A stretch of 64,000 nucleotides of DNA from Lanius collurio. Taxonomy: Eukaryota > Chordata > Aves > Passeriformes > Laniidae. Numbering within the stretch: the first letter of the stretch is position 1; every line of letters starts with the position of its first letter. Shown here piece after piece: positions 26,901 to 39,965 of this stretch. Below the pieces are notes generated by a model, which was not told the DNA's origin, searched no databases, and saw only the letters and a list, made by a program, of their open reading frames with translations. The translations under genes were made by a program, and so were the position numbers. The DNA lies in assembly GCA_020086605.1 (NCBI GenBank), contig JACBWW010000016.1, positions 10,488,109 to 10,552,108 of the forward strand. The letters run 5' to 3'.

Positions 26901-28865
26901 AAACAAAAAGAGATACGAGCTCATCTTTCCCGTATTTGATTTCCTCCCCATGTTTTCAAGAACTGGAGAAGATGGGAAGTGATCTTTTAGTGCTTGTTTA
27001 GAATAGCTTTATGGCCCTTTAAAGATCGAGAATTTCCCCTTTATATTTTTAGATGCATTTTTATTCAGACCTTCTGGTCTAAATGACTGTATGATTTATC
27101 TAAGGTTACAAATGAAAGCACTTCTTAGCAACAATTCACTTCTGAAACCAGAAAAAATCAGGCCAGCTTGTCCTGCTCTCAGCTGTTCGGCACTATTTTC
27201 ATACCAGAGTTTTCATTTGGTGGGGAATTTTAGCAGAGCTCAGATTTAGTCTAATGAGCTGTCAATTATTTTAAGCTTTGATTTTTAATACCTTCATTTG
27301 GCCTTTTAGTTATTTTCTTCCCTGAGATCATCATCACTTGTGTTATTTTTGGCCAGCATTTTAGACCTCACTGTTTCCTCAATAAGGTGATTTTATTATC
27401 TATTTACTTATTTCTGCTCTGACCCAGTGGCCAAGGCACACAGGGTGTATAATACTGGGGCTCCATGGTGAGGGAGGGTTGATAGAGATGAAAGCAGTCC
27501 AATCTGGTAAACATCAAGGCAAGTGGAAACAGATAATAACAAGAGCTGCTGGCTGGGAAATCCTGACTCGAAGGCAGCTGGCAGAGAAATTCAGGCGGAA
27601 TAAAAAAGGATTTTTTCAGATGCCAGAGCTGGTCAGAGCTGGCTGAATCCACATTCACTTAGCAATCAAGAAACTTTGCCAAGCTGAGGCACACCAGCAA
27701 AACAAACAAATGGCTCTGGGGACCTGAGAGAGAAGGCACCTGGAACTGGGCAGATTCAGATCCAATTAAGATTCCCTTTCTGACAGGGCAAACACAAGTG
27801 TGAAGGACTTCCCTCCTACAGAACATATGCTGGGTTGCTTGTTTGGTTTTTGTTTTGTTCTTTTTCTTCACTTGTTTTGATATGTATTTAAAGGTAACGC
27901 AAATAGGTTTTAATTTAAACCTCTCTACACCCTCTCTTTCAAGCTTCTCTAGTAGAGACCTCTCCCACTGTTTCAGGTTTGGTCTTCCCCAGGCTCAAGT
28001 CTGAGTGTTTTGGGCAGCTCTTTCTAGATTTCTGGCTCTGACCACCTAGGACATGTTGAGGTGGGACAGAAAAGAGAGGAGGGGAATTATAAATCTAAAA
28101 GAGCTCACTTTGGGGCAAATATAAATCCCAGTCCTTCTGTTATCCTGCTATAGTCTATAGGCAGAAGCACAAGTCAGCCAATTCCAAGTTACTCCATGTG
28201 ATAAAAGAGATGTCAGAAAACAGAGACTTTGGGGGGGAAAATGGCTCTTTTCCACTTGCAGAATTTTGACATTGGCCCTTTACAATTAAATAAACTAATA
28301 CTGTTATTTTGATTTGTGGCTCAGAGAACTGAATTAGTGATTACATTAACCAGCAATAGCAATGCAGCCATATGCCTCACAGGATAAACCAATCCTGTTC
28401 AGTTTTACTACTGCATTTTAGTTTCAATTTTTCAAATTCCATAACCTTACATAGCCAAATGTGTAATATTTTTCAACCTTGTTGTTATCCTTATTCTCAT
28501 ATCATAAAAAATTTTTAGAAAATATCAGCCCTCCAACAGAGTTACGGTTTTGGCCAAGTTCAAAGATGACCATTTACTCTGAGATGATTTCCAGTACTTT
28601 CCCTCTTTCACTCAAACAGCCATACTGTGCATTTCATATATGGCTGCGTGACATTGTCCAGCAGGTGTCCAAGTTCAGTCCAAGGGAGCCAGGTGCAAAA
28701 GGAACCCCAGCAGAAGGTGAACATAAGAAAGAGATGGTGTCAAAAATAGAGTGCACCAGTGGTTTGTCAGAAAACAGTGAAAAAATTCCATACTGGGAAA
28801 TATTTCAGTCCTGTAGTGGGCTGACAAATTTTTCTCCCCCCAAAAATTAAGATGAAGGGGAATTT

Positions 28866-28937
28866 TGATATTGTGGATTGAACAAGATAACCTTTAGAGG
28901 TGCCTTCCAACCCAAACTATTCTATGATTCTATGATT
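28866..28937 (+). mobile_element. CR1 LINE, truncated 3' end
   Basis: The segment matches the well-known avian CR1 3' terminus. It has an AGATAACCTTTAGAGGTGCC-type stretch, CTTCCAACCCAAACTATTC, and the terminal octamer-like repeat TCTATGAT present twice. CR1 elements are usually 5'-truncated, and only the last 70 bases or so are recognisable here. It is oriented on the plus strand and has no coding capacity. Confidence 0.88.
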
Positions 28938-31388
28938 AAGAAGCAGATTATGTAGTTATTTGGGAAGAAGTGTGGATGGCTACAGAGAAGAGAGAGACAG
29001 GCAGGTAATTGGCTTTCCCTTGTTCAGAAACAGGGCCATTTGGCTTCCTGAAATGGGCAAAGCATGAAGGGGAAAACTCCAGTTTAAATACAGAGAAGGA
29101 TGCATATGAGTCACTTCTCTTGGTTACTAGCCACTAGTTTTCAAGAGTGGTTTTAAGTGCTGAACAGTTCCACCTGTGGTGTTCACCCAGGACACATGGG
29201 CAGGAAGATGGGGCTGGGGATGCACTTGGGCTTGTCAGCCCCAATCTGCCATTGCCACCCCCCACAGCCATTAGTGCCACCCCCGTGCCACATGCCTGCT
29301 GTGGTGGTGGTGAGGCTGAGTTTCCAGGCAAAATTGGGCAATGTGTTGGCAGCTGGTTTATTGTCCTGCAGGCAGATGTTGGCAAGGGCCTGCTCTGCAT
29401 ATGCCTGCAGCTGGCTGTGGAGAGCTGTGGGGCTCAGGGGCTCTGCACTTGCAGAGAGGAGAGGGCAGCCTGTCACCCCAGGGCTGTGATCCTGCACTAC
29501 CAGACTGCTGCAGTTCAGTCTGCCCCATCAACAGGACAAATTGTCAAAGCTTTCAGAAAATCAAACCAAATTATCAGACAATCTTCCTTTAGATACATTT
29601 CTACTGACTGTCCCAAAGATACTGAAATAAAGAAAAAAAGCATGTTTTTATATTGGAACAATATAAAAAGCATTGCAAAACTCTGTCCCTACTAGGTTCA
29701 TTTGTAATTCTATATATGTTTTTCTTAAATTCCTGCTAACCAACTTTCTTTGCCACTATATAACTCTATTATAAACAATTATCCAGACACATACTACCAC
29801 CTTTTCTGAAGATACTTCGCTATTATGCTTGTCTTCAAACACCTGGTACAGCAGCCTCTGTATTAAAAGCACAGTGATTCTTGGAGGCCTTGCAAGCCAG
29901 CCTATTCTGGCTGGGATTCTCTCAACTTCTGAACTTCTTGGCTGAAAAAAGTCACTCCTTACCTTGTCTTTGTGCTGAAAAAATGAGGGAATGATTATAA
30001 CCAGCAGTTTCTAATTACATCCAGAACTCCACAATGTACTCACCAGTTCTTTTATTTCATTTATGATAATAGTCACCCAATGTGCAGTTCCATTTCTAAA
30101 AATTTGGGGGATGAAGCCTCATTCTTACCAAGTACCTTTGTGTTTTGAAAGAAGAGCAGCAGGCATGATGGTGTGCATTGTAAGCAGCGTGTGTTATCAC
30201 ACTGCAGCTCAGCAAAGTTTTTCAAGTAATGACAGGAACAACACATGCTGGCTGCTTCTGATTACACAGAAGACCTAGTTTTCGTGAGTTCTCAGTATCA
30301 TCCGGTGGATATACAAACAGATGGCCAATCTGTTTCATGCTGTACTTATCAATAAAGGACTATAAAGTCACAAAATACACAGCATCACATGAGATGGCAG
30401 GAAGGCCATAAACTGAACTGCAGACAAAGCTGCCCTTAACCTGGCAGGTTTCCTAGGCAGGGCTTTATTTCAGCAGAAACAAAAATAAGGTTGTGCATTA
30501 CTTGGCCAGCTGAAGGTAGAGCCTTGTGTCAGTCAAATGAAGTGGCTGGTAATGTGGATCTGTATATTCAGAGCCCATCTCAGCAGAGCACCAGGTAGGA
30601 ATCACTGCTGAGATATTGACCACCTTCAGATCTTTAAAGCCACAGAGCTGGGAGCAGGGGTTAGTCTTTGCTAGTCCACTTAATCTATTTAACTCTTCTA
30701 TTTTCTTAATTTTGCACTTTACTGCTTCTATGATCTCTGCCTCTTCTGCTCGCCACCATTTCCATGAACATGAAATCCTAAGCATTGAGACTTACTAGGA
30801 AATAAAAATTAAAAACCTGTCATAATCAGAATTAGTAGGATAAGACCAAAAGAAGTCTTCAGCTGTCACTCTTTGTCCAGCCCTGCTCTCTGGAACCATT
30901 TCCCTGCTTTTCCTGGGACATTTCAGTCTGTTATTTCTTTCTTCAAATCATGCCTGAGAGCCTCTCTTTCCCCTTCAGATCTCGATTGGCTTTCTCAGTG
31001 AAATGGCTGTGGCTCCAGGTGCAGATGGAGTGACATAACACCTAAGTGCCCTACCTAGGGATCTAGGACAATGGTGGCCTTTAAAGAAATGGCAAGCCAG
31101 TTATCTTCAGAGTGCTGAGCTATATGTGGGCTAGCACTTAACCTTCACTTCCCCAATCACACAGGTACAATAGTTAGAGCTTGCTGATTTTGTTACTACT
31201 TCAGAAGAAGTTTCCTTAAAAGAGCCTATCCACAAGGGAGTAATGAGGTGCACAGCTGGGCAAAGCTTTCTGAGCAGCAGGAGGAAAAAGAAAGAACATA
31301 TGTGGGACCAAAATGCTCTGAGCCTGCAAAAGACTGATCTCCAGCCATTCAAATAACTAAAGATTAAGGACTCATCCAACTGAATCAG

Positions 31389-31523
31389 AAAAAAAAAAAA
31401 CAAAACAGAAAAACACACCCCCCCCCAAAAAAACCCAACTAAACCCAAAACAAACCAAAAACTGAAAAAAACCCCCCCACCACCAAAAAATAAAAAACAC
31501 CAACCACCAAAAAAACACCAAAA
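31389..31523 (+). repeat. Long A/C-rich low-complexity tract
   Basis: About 135 bases consist almost only of A and C on the plus strand, including uninterrupted C runs (nine at about 31428-31436, seven further on) separated by A runs. Its strand-reversed reading produces a spurious tryptophan, glycine and phenylalanine-rich open frame. It has no fixed period. Confidence 0.9.
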
Positions 31524-33319
31524 GTTGAGAAATATCAGGCAAAAACAACAGGAAAAAAAAGGGATAAGGGAATAATAGATCATTTATTTCTTACATGCTG
31601 CATTTTCTTTCTGCTTTCCTATTTTACCATAGAGCAAAGAAACCATCAGTCATTCTGTAGAAGCAGAGTATGGAACTCCTAATTTAAAATGGAGCTCCTT
31701 AATCAGGGACCCAGAGGTACTTGGAGCTCTTTTTCCACCTAAAGAACTGCAAAAGGGCTGCTCTTTTTTTGTGCCTGGGAGCCTGGGAACTCAGATTTGC
31801 CAGTACAGCACTAAAAGAAGTTGATTTTGCTTGAAATGGGCTATATTAATCTTTTTACTTTAAGTGCAGCACATTCTGCTAGTTATCTGTACATATTATA
31901 GATCAAACAAAATCAATTCTCCATTCTAGCAATTCTACCCAAGGGAAAACATAGCAACAACATGATATAAATTCACCTCTGAAATCCTCTTCCCAATACT
32001 TTTTCAAATACAATGACAGTAAACCAAAGTATTCTAGTCACTAAAAATTCTACGATTAAATATCCACTGTCAGTCTATCATCACACTATCCACTCTAACA
32101 TTACACACCTTAAAGATTCCAAATATTCCTGTGATTCCTATGCACAGTCACCATGGCATGCTAATTTAAAAACCTGCTTCATCTCCTGTTCCAAACACTG
32201 ATACAAAGCAGGAGTGTTGCACACCCATGCAATGACAGGGAAGGTTACTGTAATGTCCAAGTAATTGAACTTGAATATAAATTAATTGAAGAAAGCATTG
32301 GTAATGTTTTTATATATCAAAGGGCATACAGAGCAGCAAATTGACTGCCATCACTGTATAGCCACCACAAAACATACACCTCCCCCAGCCTCAAACACCT
32401 CCAACTTACTACCATTTGGGAATAGGTAGAGGGAGAAGGAAGGTCTGATCATGCCTTAACCCAAAATAACGTTTTGCTTTGTCAGGTTAATTATATGTTC
32501 TGACATCATAAACTGAAATTAGCAGGAGATTTTCCCTTGGGCTGCCCAGAGACTGTAGAATGAATCATGCCTGCTCTTGTGCTGCACCCGAGACCACGGA
32601 GAACAAGGGATTGAAAGACCAACATATTTATTTCCTTGCTCAGATCTCTGTGGCTAGAGAGCCATAGCCACGACCTGGCTTTGTAGGGGCTGTGATGTGG
32701 CTGGCTGGTATTGCTGTCATCCCAAGTGTGGCAGAAAATGGCCATCAGCATCCAGTGGGTGCATTTCCACTGCCACAAAGGCATATTCACTGCTTTCCTT
32801 TGATCCTGGTGTGAACCCATGGCACTAGAGTTTCCCAAAATGTCACTGAAACTTTCTGAAATTAATTTGACATGAGAACAATGTTCAACACGGGGCATTC
32901 TCCTCGGAAAAAAAATGCAGCCAGACCTTTTAGCACTGAAATACTCAGAGAATACTCTCCAAGTAACTAAGATACCTCCCTCCTCCTCACAGCTATTTAG
33001 CACAAGATACCCCGATGTTAGCCTAAGTCTTAAATCTTAGAAAGAGCACCCAGACATATCTTTTGCGTGTCTCGTTCTTGTCTTTTTATACCGAAAGTTT
33101 TCCTGGCATTTTGTTTCCATAGTGGCTGCTTTTCAACTGCTCCCGCTCTCAGGCCCCTCTTCCCCTCATCTCTTCATGCTGTTAAAAGCTCCCTACTTGG
33201 GGCAGCAGAGCAGCCTGCAGTTACCTCTGTCCAACCCCTGCCCGCCACCCCCCTTCCTGGGGCTGCTCCTGCCAGGCTTCGCCTGCTCATTTTCCTTTCC
33301 CGGAGCTCCCTCTGCTGTT

Positions 33320-33540
33320 GGATGCAGCTGCGAGCCCGCGGAAAGCCCGAGCGGCGCGGCGGGGCAGGGTGGATCTCCGGAGGGGGCACGGTGGATCTGC
33401 GGAGGGGATAGGGTGGATCTCCGGAGGGGGCACGGTGGATCTGCGGAGGGGATAGGGTGGATCTCCGGAGGGGGCACAGTGGATCTCCGGAGGGGGCAGG
33501 CAGCTCCCGAGGTGGGAGCAGAACGGACAGCATGGCCTGT
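33320..33540. promoter_or_regulatory. Small CpG-dense cluster
   Basis: A short GC- and CpG-rich segment (GCGAGCCCGCGG and GAGCGGCGCGGCGGGGC at about 33330-33366) precedes and includes the 22-bp minisatellite. Flanking DNA is of ordinary composition. It could be a small promoter or enhancer, or CpG richness produced only by the tandem repeat. No splice donor or known first exon is recognised. Confidence 0.3.
33368..33499 (+). repeat. 22-bp GC-rich minisatellite, six units, with 44-bp alternation
   Basis: Six head-to-tail 22-bp units start at 33368, 33390, 33412, 33434, 33456 and 33478, each beginning GGTGGATCT (the last AGTGGATCT). Two variants alternate: A carries CCGGAGGGGGCAC and B carries GCGGAGGGGATAG after the shared start. 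The order is A-B-A-B-A-A', so the array probably grew by duplication of a 44-bp dimer. G runs of 3-5 in every unit could form G-quadruplexes on the plus strand. The unit length is not a multiple of three, so open frames across it are incidental. Confidence 0.95.
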
Positions 33541-34559
33541 CAGGGTCAGCCTCCTCCTGCTAGCTACCTCCTCGTAAAGGCAAAACGGGCAGCATCCTTG
33601 CTGAACACCCTGCAGAGATATTCCTTCTGTCCAAGTGTCAGAGCATTAAGAAAATCGGCCTTTGTGTTTTGTCTCCAGCTGTTTAGTGTAAGACATGAGC
33701 ACAATGGTGTGGAGTAGCTGCAGACCCACACTGCTGATTAATTACAAGAGATACGACAGGAAAGAAAGGGGAAACTCTGCCAAAAATTTATGAGTGAAAA
33801 ATAAGGCCTCAGCCTGTGAAAAACATGTGCTTTTTCTGCCTGCTGTAGGCAGACTGGCCTCACACTATGACAGCCCTGTTGGAGGGCACCTACACACTGC
33901 AGGTACCTGGAGGTATGTGCCAGCTGCAGCAGGCCATGCTGAGCCAGGACATGGGAAATTTAAGCCCCTAGCCCCATGGCACATGGGCATGAGGGACAGG
34001 AAGGGAAATGCTCACTGTCCCATTGCTCTCTGCAGAGCTGTCCCCTGGCCATGTGGCACACAGGCATCTCACTGCTGGCAGGATGCTCAACAGCGTTCGC
34101 TCTGCTGGGCTTTGGGATGCCTAGAATTGGAGAAAGAGAGCACAAGACACCCATTTGGCAGCAGTGAGGGGGCCGGACCTCAAAACCTGCCAGTAATTTG
34201 TGCTGGTTTCTGCAGGGGCAGAGCTCTGCTACCCTGGTGCCCAGGGATGGTGCATGGCTCCACTCCCACCCTGAGGAGTGTGTCACAGAAACGCACTGAG
34301 CTGTCCCCTGCTAACGCTGCCACGTTGGCACACGTGTTGCATTTGCCTTCATATGTTGCCATAGGAACTGTAGCCCCAGCATCTGTTCCTGCTGCTCCCT
34401 GCCACGCTGCCTCTGCACCCCACTGGGCTCAGCCCACCTCTGCTCCTCTGCCAGCCTCAGCATGCCTCCCCCTCACTCACGAATTCTCTGCCTCATCCCC
34501 TTTTTTTGGGTGACAATCACATAACTGCTGTAGCAGTTAATTATTGCATTAGTTATAAT

Positions 34560-35870
34560 TTGCCTATTCATTTGTCTCCCCCCTTCCCTCCCACCTTGGA
34601 ATAATTCCATCTCTCCACTCTTTCCACCTTCACACTACCTCTGCTGTCTGACTCCCATCCCCTTTTCTCTTGCACTCCTCAGCCACACACAGCTTTCCTA
34701 TACTGCTGTGCTGTCCTTCCTTTTTATCTCCCTATACTCACATCTTCTGTGCTCTTTCTAACACCTCTTGCTCCATCCTCTCTCCCAGTCCTCCTACAGC
34801 TTCCTTCATTTTAGACCCCCTGCCCACCACCTCAGGCTACTGCTTCACACAAGTCTTCTCTTTCTTCTACCCCTGTGCAGCGTACTACCAGTTTCTCCCA
34901 GGTCTGAGCCAGGCTTGTTCCTCTCCTGTACTCTCCCTGGCTCTTAGACAGTCAACAGCATTTCCCATTCTCTGCTCCTGTTTATCAAAATACCCCAGAA
35001 ACTGTATCTTCTACCACCTTCTTTAGCCTTACTCAACCCTTCACTGCTCCAAATCCTCACTTTCCTCCAGGCTCCTTTATCAAGCTCTCCAAGGCAAGCA
35101 TCTTATAATTTCCCCTTGTCCCTAAACCCTACCCTTACGCACCTTTCTTCTTCCTCGTCCTCTGAATGGGAGAATCCAGCCAGCACCACAGCTAACTCTA
35201 TCCTCAGCCTAACAACCCTAATCTATACCTTTATGCCAGTGCTTGCAACATTAAGTTTCACAGCTTCTCACTCCTCCATCTGTATCCCCCATCCCTCTGT
35301 CTGTGTTGCTGTTTCTGACACCATTAATTGCAAATTCCCTTTGAAGCTGTGTTCCTTCCTTATAATTCCTTATATTCCTTCCATAATTCTTAAGGAATTG
35401 CTTTTCTTCTCTGATGCCTTCTTTCTTTCCATACAGACCATTGGACCAGGACCCCAGTGTCCTCCTTCTATTCCCACCCCCAGCACATTATTCATCCTTC
35501 CTTGCTACCATCTGTTCCCTGCCCTCTCCACATGGGAGTCTCCAGCAACCCTGTCTACTCCTTTCTCCATGTGAAGGACACAAATATCTCCTGGGGGACC
35601 TTCTGGAGACCACCTCATCTGCCTGCAGGGCTTCAGCTAATGCCTACAGCTCTGCTGGTGCCCACTCCTGATGGGTGTCTCTCCCCCTTGCATCTCAGCC
35701 AACCCATATCCATTCCCAGTTAAACTGAGTGCTGCTAACACTACCTTCTGTGATTCCTTTACTTTTCCTTGCAAATCCCTTGCATTTGCACACTTTGTTT
35801 TCCTTCTAAGAACATCACTCTTTCTTGCTCTGTTTCTCCTGCTTCCACTTCTCTAGCCTCATTTCACCAC
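34560..35870 (+). repeat. Pyrimidine-rich block, about 1.3 kb
   Basis: The plus strand is strongly enriched in C and T, with motifs such as CTTCC, CTCCA and TCTCCC and few G, over about 1.3 kb. No clear tandem period was seen by eye. Open frames of 85-152 codons occur on the plus strand only. They are rich in Ser, Pro, Leu and Thr as composition predicts and match no domain I recognise. It may be an old degenerate repeat or a composition-skewed unique sequence. Confidence 0.55.
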
Positions 35871-38800
35871 CACAAAACCACCAGTGATCACAAAATTGTA
35901 ATATTTAAACAGTTGCTGCAGCACATGCAGGAGGTGTGCAAATGAGAGAGCACATAAGGATGCTCTAAGGCAAGGAATTTTCCACTTGTATTATATTTTC
36001 ATACAAACTTCAGACCATCTGTGGAAAGCTGTTAAATGACTAGTTGGAAACATATTATAAAATTGTGTTATTTTACTTAAAACATTAATTTAGCAGACTC
36101 AGATCTAAAAGCTCAGAAAAACGTGAACAGTTTTCTTGTGCTTCCCAATTTTGCTCATCTTTTAACAACAACAAGATCTCATAGTTTAATGTAACCCAGA
36201 GTCTTCCCCTACCCTCTGTGACTCTTGAGCACCCATTTGGCTGCTGGCTTTGCATGTGTTACATATTTCCGTAGTCTCAGGTCCACATGTGCTTGTTAAT
36301 GCAGCCTGGAGTAATTTGCATGTGTGTTCTCAAGTCAGGAAAAGTGAGGCGACACTTCATTATTTTGTAATAACACCTCTGGACCCTGAGATCAGTACAT
36401 TACCAAGTCTTTTTTAGGCTGGTTTGCAGTATTCTTTTAGGTGCTTTTTGCACACTGTGTTGTCCTGTTATCTATATATTTGGACTCCAAATTTCCAGCT
36501 CAGTACACCCTCTGTCCATTTGAACAGCATCCTGGATACACTTGAAGTTGGCTTTGTGGCCATCTTTTTCCTGCTTCCTAGTATTTGAGAAAGCTTCTAA
36601 TCTCTGTCTAGTTTCTAAATACCATTTTGTGGCAATTCCCGGAGCAGACTGGCAGCTCTATGCTCCTGGTTTTCCCTATATGAAATTTCTATAATTTAGT
36701 TCCAAACCTCTGGGAAAAAAAGAGACTGTCTGTGCTGTTGGCCCTCAACTACCTTTTTTTTTCCTCTGTATAGAACAGCTTGTCTTACCTGTGCTTCATG
36801 CAGAATTTCTTCTTCACATCTGAATACCAGTTGCTGAACATGTCTTTAAACACTTCTTGCGCACCCTCTCTCTTTGTGCCTTTTGCCTTGTGCTATCAAT
36901 AATTTCTTTTGTCTTTCCACTTCAAAACCAGCCATTCACATCTTTCCTGTATGAATTCCACTGCAAAAAAAGTTCAGATTAGTGAATGTCCCATACATTA
37001 TCCTCCTGATCTGCAATTGCTTCCATTGCAAACCACTTTGCTTGGATGGCTAATCAGTAAATCTGAATATTTATAAAATAACTATTAAATGTTACTAAAT
37101 CCACAGTAAATCCACAGAAAACAGCCAAAGTTTTCTAATTTAAGCCCACTTATTATGCTACTTTTTCTAGGTTTCCTGCAGTGACAGTGGTCCATCACAA
37201 TACCTCCAGAGACACAACCTTCACATACATCGAGTTCCTGCACATTAATTGTGGTGGGAGTAGCTGGCTCAGCAGGCAATGTTTTTCACTCAGAGCATGT
37301 GTGCAGAAGCAGAAATTAATCTCCAGGGGTTTAAGACAGTCCCAGAGCCTTATGCCCAACCCCAGGGAATCCACATTTTTTTCCCTTCTTTTATAGCTAT
37401 GTTTTGTTTCACACATAATCAAGACCTCTTGATAACAAGCAGCAGCTGCACAGAGCAGTGACAGCTTGTGAGTGAACTAGGATGTTTCTGGTGCAAGAGG
37501 GAAGAGCCAAAATGCACCTAAGGAAGAACTCCAGGAAGGATTGGACAGTCAGTGTCTTGTGTTTAAATTGTACTCCACATCAGGACTACTCAGGCTGTCT
37601 AATTTTGGAAGTTTGGAAATTGGGATTGGGAACAGAAAACAGGGAATGACTAGGGGAGATGCTGTGACTGGTACCCTCCTCCAGGGGGAGGAGCGCGCCG
37701 GAAAAGGCTTATTTCAGACAGTTGGAGCTTAAGTTAGGCAACAGATAAGCCCTTCGAAGCACAGGTTCTATTCCTGCAATTTCTCCATAAATTTTTCATC
37801 CTAAGTCCAATATCTCTATGTGTACTGGCCAGCTTTTTGTGGTAACATCAGACATCAGGCAAATGTTTTCTTCTATTGTCTTTGTATCTCCCAAAGGACC
37901 TTTGGTTTGAGTTTCTCTGCCAGCAAATAAGCAGCAAAAGCAGTTGACAGATCAAGACCAGTGATGATGGCAGAAATGAGCTGACCGTGTTGCTGTTTAT
38001 TCTTTTCTGAACAAAGTACAAGCAGTTTTCCCAGAGCTGCATGAACAGGAAGGAAGAGCTGATCTCTGCTTTAAGCATGTCATGAACATGGGGATGAAGT
38101 CCCAACTTGATAGACTGGGGCTGGAGGTAGATGAAGATCCCTTAAATTAACACCCATTTCACTCCTTTTGTGTAACTTACTCCTGTGTGGATTTCCTAAA
38201 TCTAGGTGAGCAGAATGCGTCTCAGAAATAGTGGCTGGGTTTGCTTGGTTTGCCAGGGGGAAGGACAAGGTGAGCGCCATACTGCTGGTGTGCAGGCTTT
38301 TGGAGACACAAGCAGAGGAGGGAGGGTGCTCTCCTCCCCTTTTGCTTGTCTGCACACAGGAGGTAGGCTGTGTCCTTACCTCCTCCTTTTGGGCTTGGAA
38401 AGAACAGGAGGAGCAGAAGCAGAGGGGAGATGGTCTTTCCACTCAATTAGCAGAACCACTAAGTACAGCAAAATTCCCAAATCATTGAGCTCACATTAGT
38501 GCAAGACCCTTATATTTTCCTTTCCCAGAGCTGGAAAAGAGGCAAGTCACTATACCCATTGACAAGCTTGTTGTGTTCTCTGTAGCAAATCCATGGCTGG
38601 ATTAGAGTTAGCAGTTTGTCTCAAAGCTAATACAAAATATGCTTTTGAAGTGCAGCAGGCATTACAGTGGAGTAGTGTGTGCACCTCTGGGATGCCAGCC
38701 TGCCAGATCTCACCTGGTTTGGACACGACAGCTGTGTCTTTGCTCAATGTGGTACAAAAATTGTTAGAACATGGTATCAGTAGAACATGGAAAAGCAAAA

Positions 38801-39965
38801 GTCTATCAGACACACAGAGTTGCTGGATCTCCACTTTGCTCTTTCAAGATTTTCCCCCAGTATATTAATTTGAGTTTTGTGGTTGTTTTCTTATTGTTCC
38901 AATTCAAATGTGTACAGGCTTGAAAAATGTTGATGCACGTCTTTGAAACCCTGAATGCAACCAAAGGAGAGGACTGAACTCTCCCACCTGGACAGACAGA
39001 ACTGTGTGTTGACACTTGAAGACCAAAGCTTATGAATTAATTTTCTGTCTCTAGGAATTTGAAGGTGGGATGCAGCATTTTACTGCATCTCTGTTACATC
39101 AGTGCCTGGCACAGCTTCACAAACGACATGGGTCAGCAGCCAGAAGGGCTTGCAGATGTGACATAGAACCCTGAGAGACCTCTCTTTCGCTGGATTAACA
39201 GCTGGAGGTGAAGCAGGATATCTTCAACAGCAAGACTCTCATGATCTTTGTGGAGGTAGAGCAAAGCTTGAGCTGTTCTGAAAACATTCCATGACACTGT
39301 TGTTTATGAACTGCACTTGCAGAAGCTCTACCTTAAAGAAATACAATACTTTTATTACAAACCTGGAAAACCCCATGCATTGAAAGAATAACTCCTTTTA
39401 GGTCAAGAAAGCTGAGAGTCTTTTACTTCACTTGGGGCAGCTGTGTGCAAAAGAACCACAGAAAACTGCATGGGTGCATGATCCAGACAGATCACATGGA
39501 GAGCACTGAAGGGAAATATAGGCCTCCCTTTCTTCCCATCATTGTGTTTGGAATATGTTTCCAATTGCGTTAGTCACAAAGTAATCAAAGAAACTTGTCT
39601 ACAGTGGCAAACTTAAGATGCCCTATCAGACCACATTACAGGGCGCTACACAATATTGAATCCTTACTCATAACAGAAAAACCAACACCCACATGACTGT
39701 AGGCCACAATGCACTCAATTTCCATGTGTCTTAACAGAAAAGAAAGCACAGATCTTCAAAGCAAACGAAATCTGCCTTTGGAAGATGTCCATTAACATGT
39801 TCCTTCCCCCCTCTTACATCCTTACCCAGCATCTCACCTTCCCTTGCATGAAATGGGGGAAAAGGGAGGCCACCCCCTGCACCACCCAAGAGGCAAAGAG
39901 TTCATCACCCAGAGACCTTTGGTCCTTCCCAGACTCCCAGCAAGCTCCAGTTCCTGCACCCCATC

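Larger units (their letters stand above)
26901..39965. other. Gene-poor intergenic stretch
   Basis: No coding exon is supported. The stretch contains one CR1 tail, an A/C-rich low-complexity tract, a 22-bp minisatellite in a CpG cluster and a pyrimidine-rich block, each listed separately. A GC-richer patch at 29.15-29.53 kb holds overlapping open frames with no recognisable domain. Nine sampled 60-base lines show no excess of A over T (about 155 A to 175 T), unlike the DNA left of the CpG island. Confidence 0.7.

Noticed and set aside
31131..31583. Minus-strand frame rich in Trp, Phe and Gly
   Set aside because: It is the translation of the A/C-rich low-complexity tract read in reverse.
32506..33003. 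Minus-strand open frame of 165 codons
   Set aside because: No recognisable family, no splice or promoter context, and a length that can occur by chance in 64 kb. It is left unannotated.
33122..33577. Repeat-containing open frames over the 22-bp minisatellite on both strands
   Set aside because: The unit is not a multiple of three and frames are open on both strands because the repeat lacks stops. No evidence of a protein.
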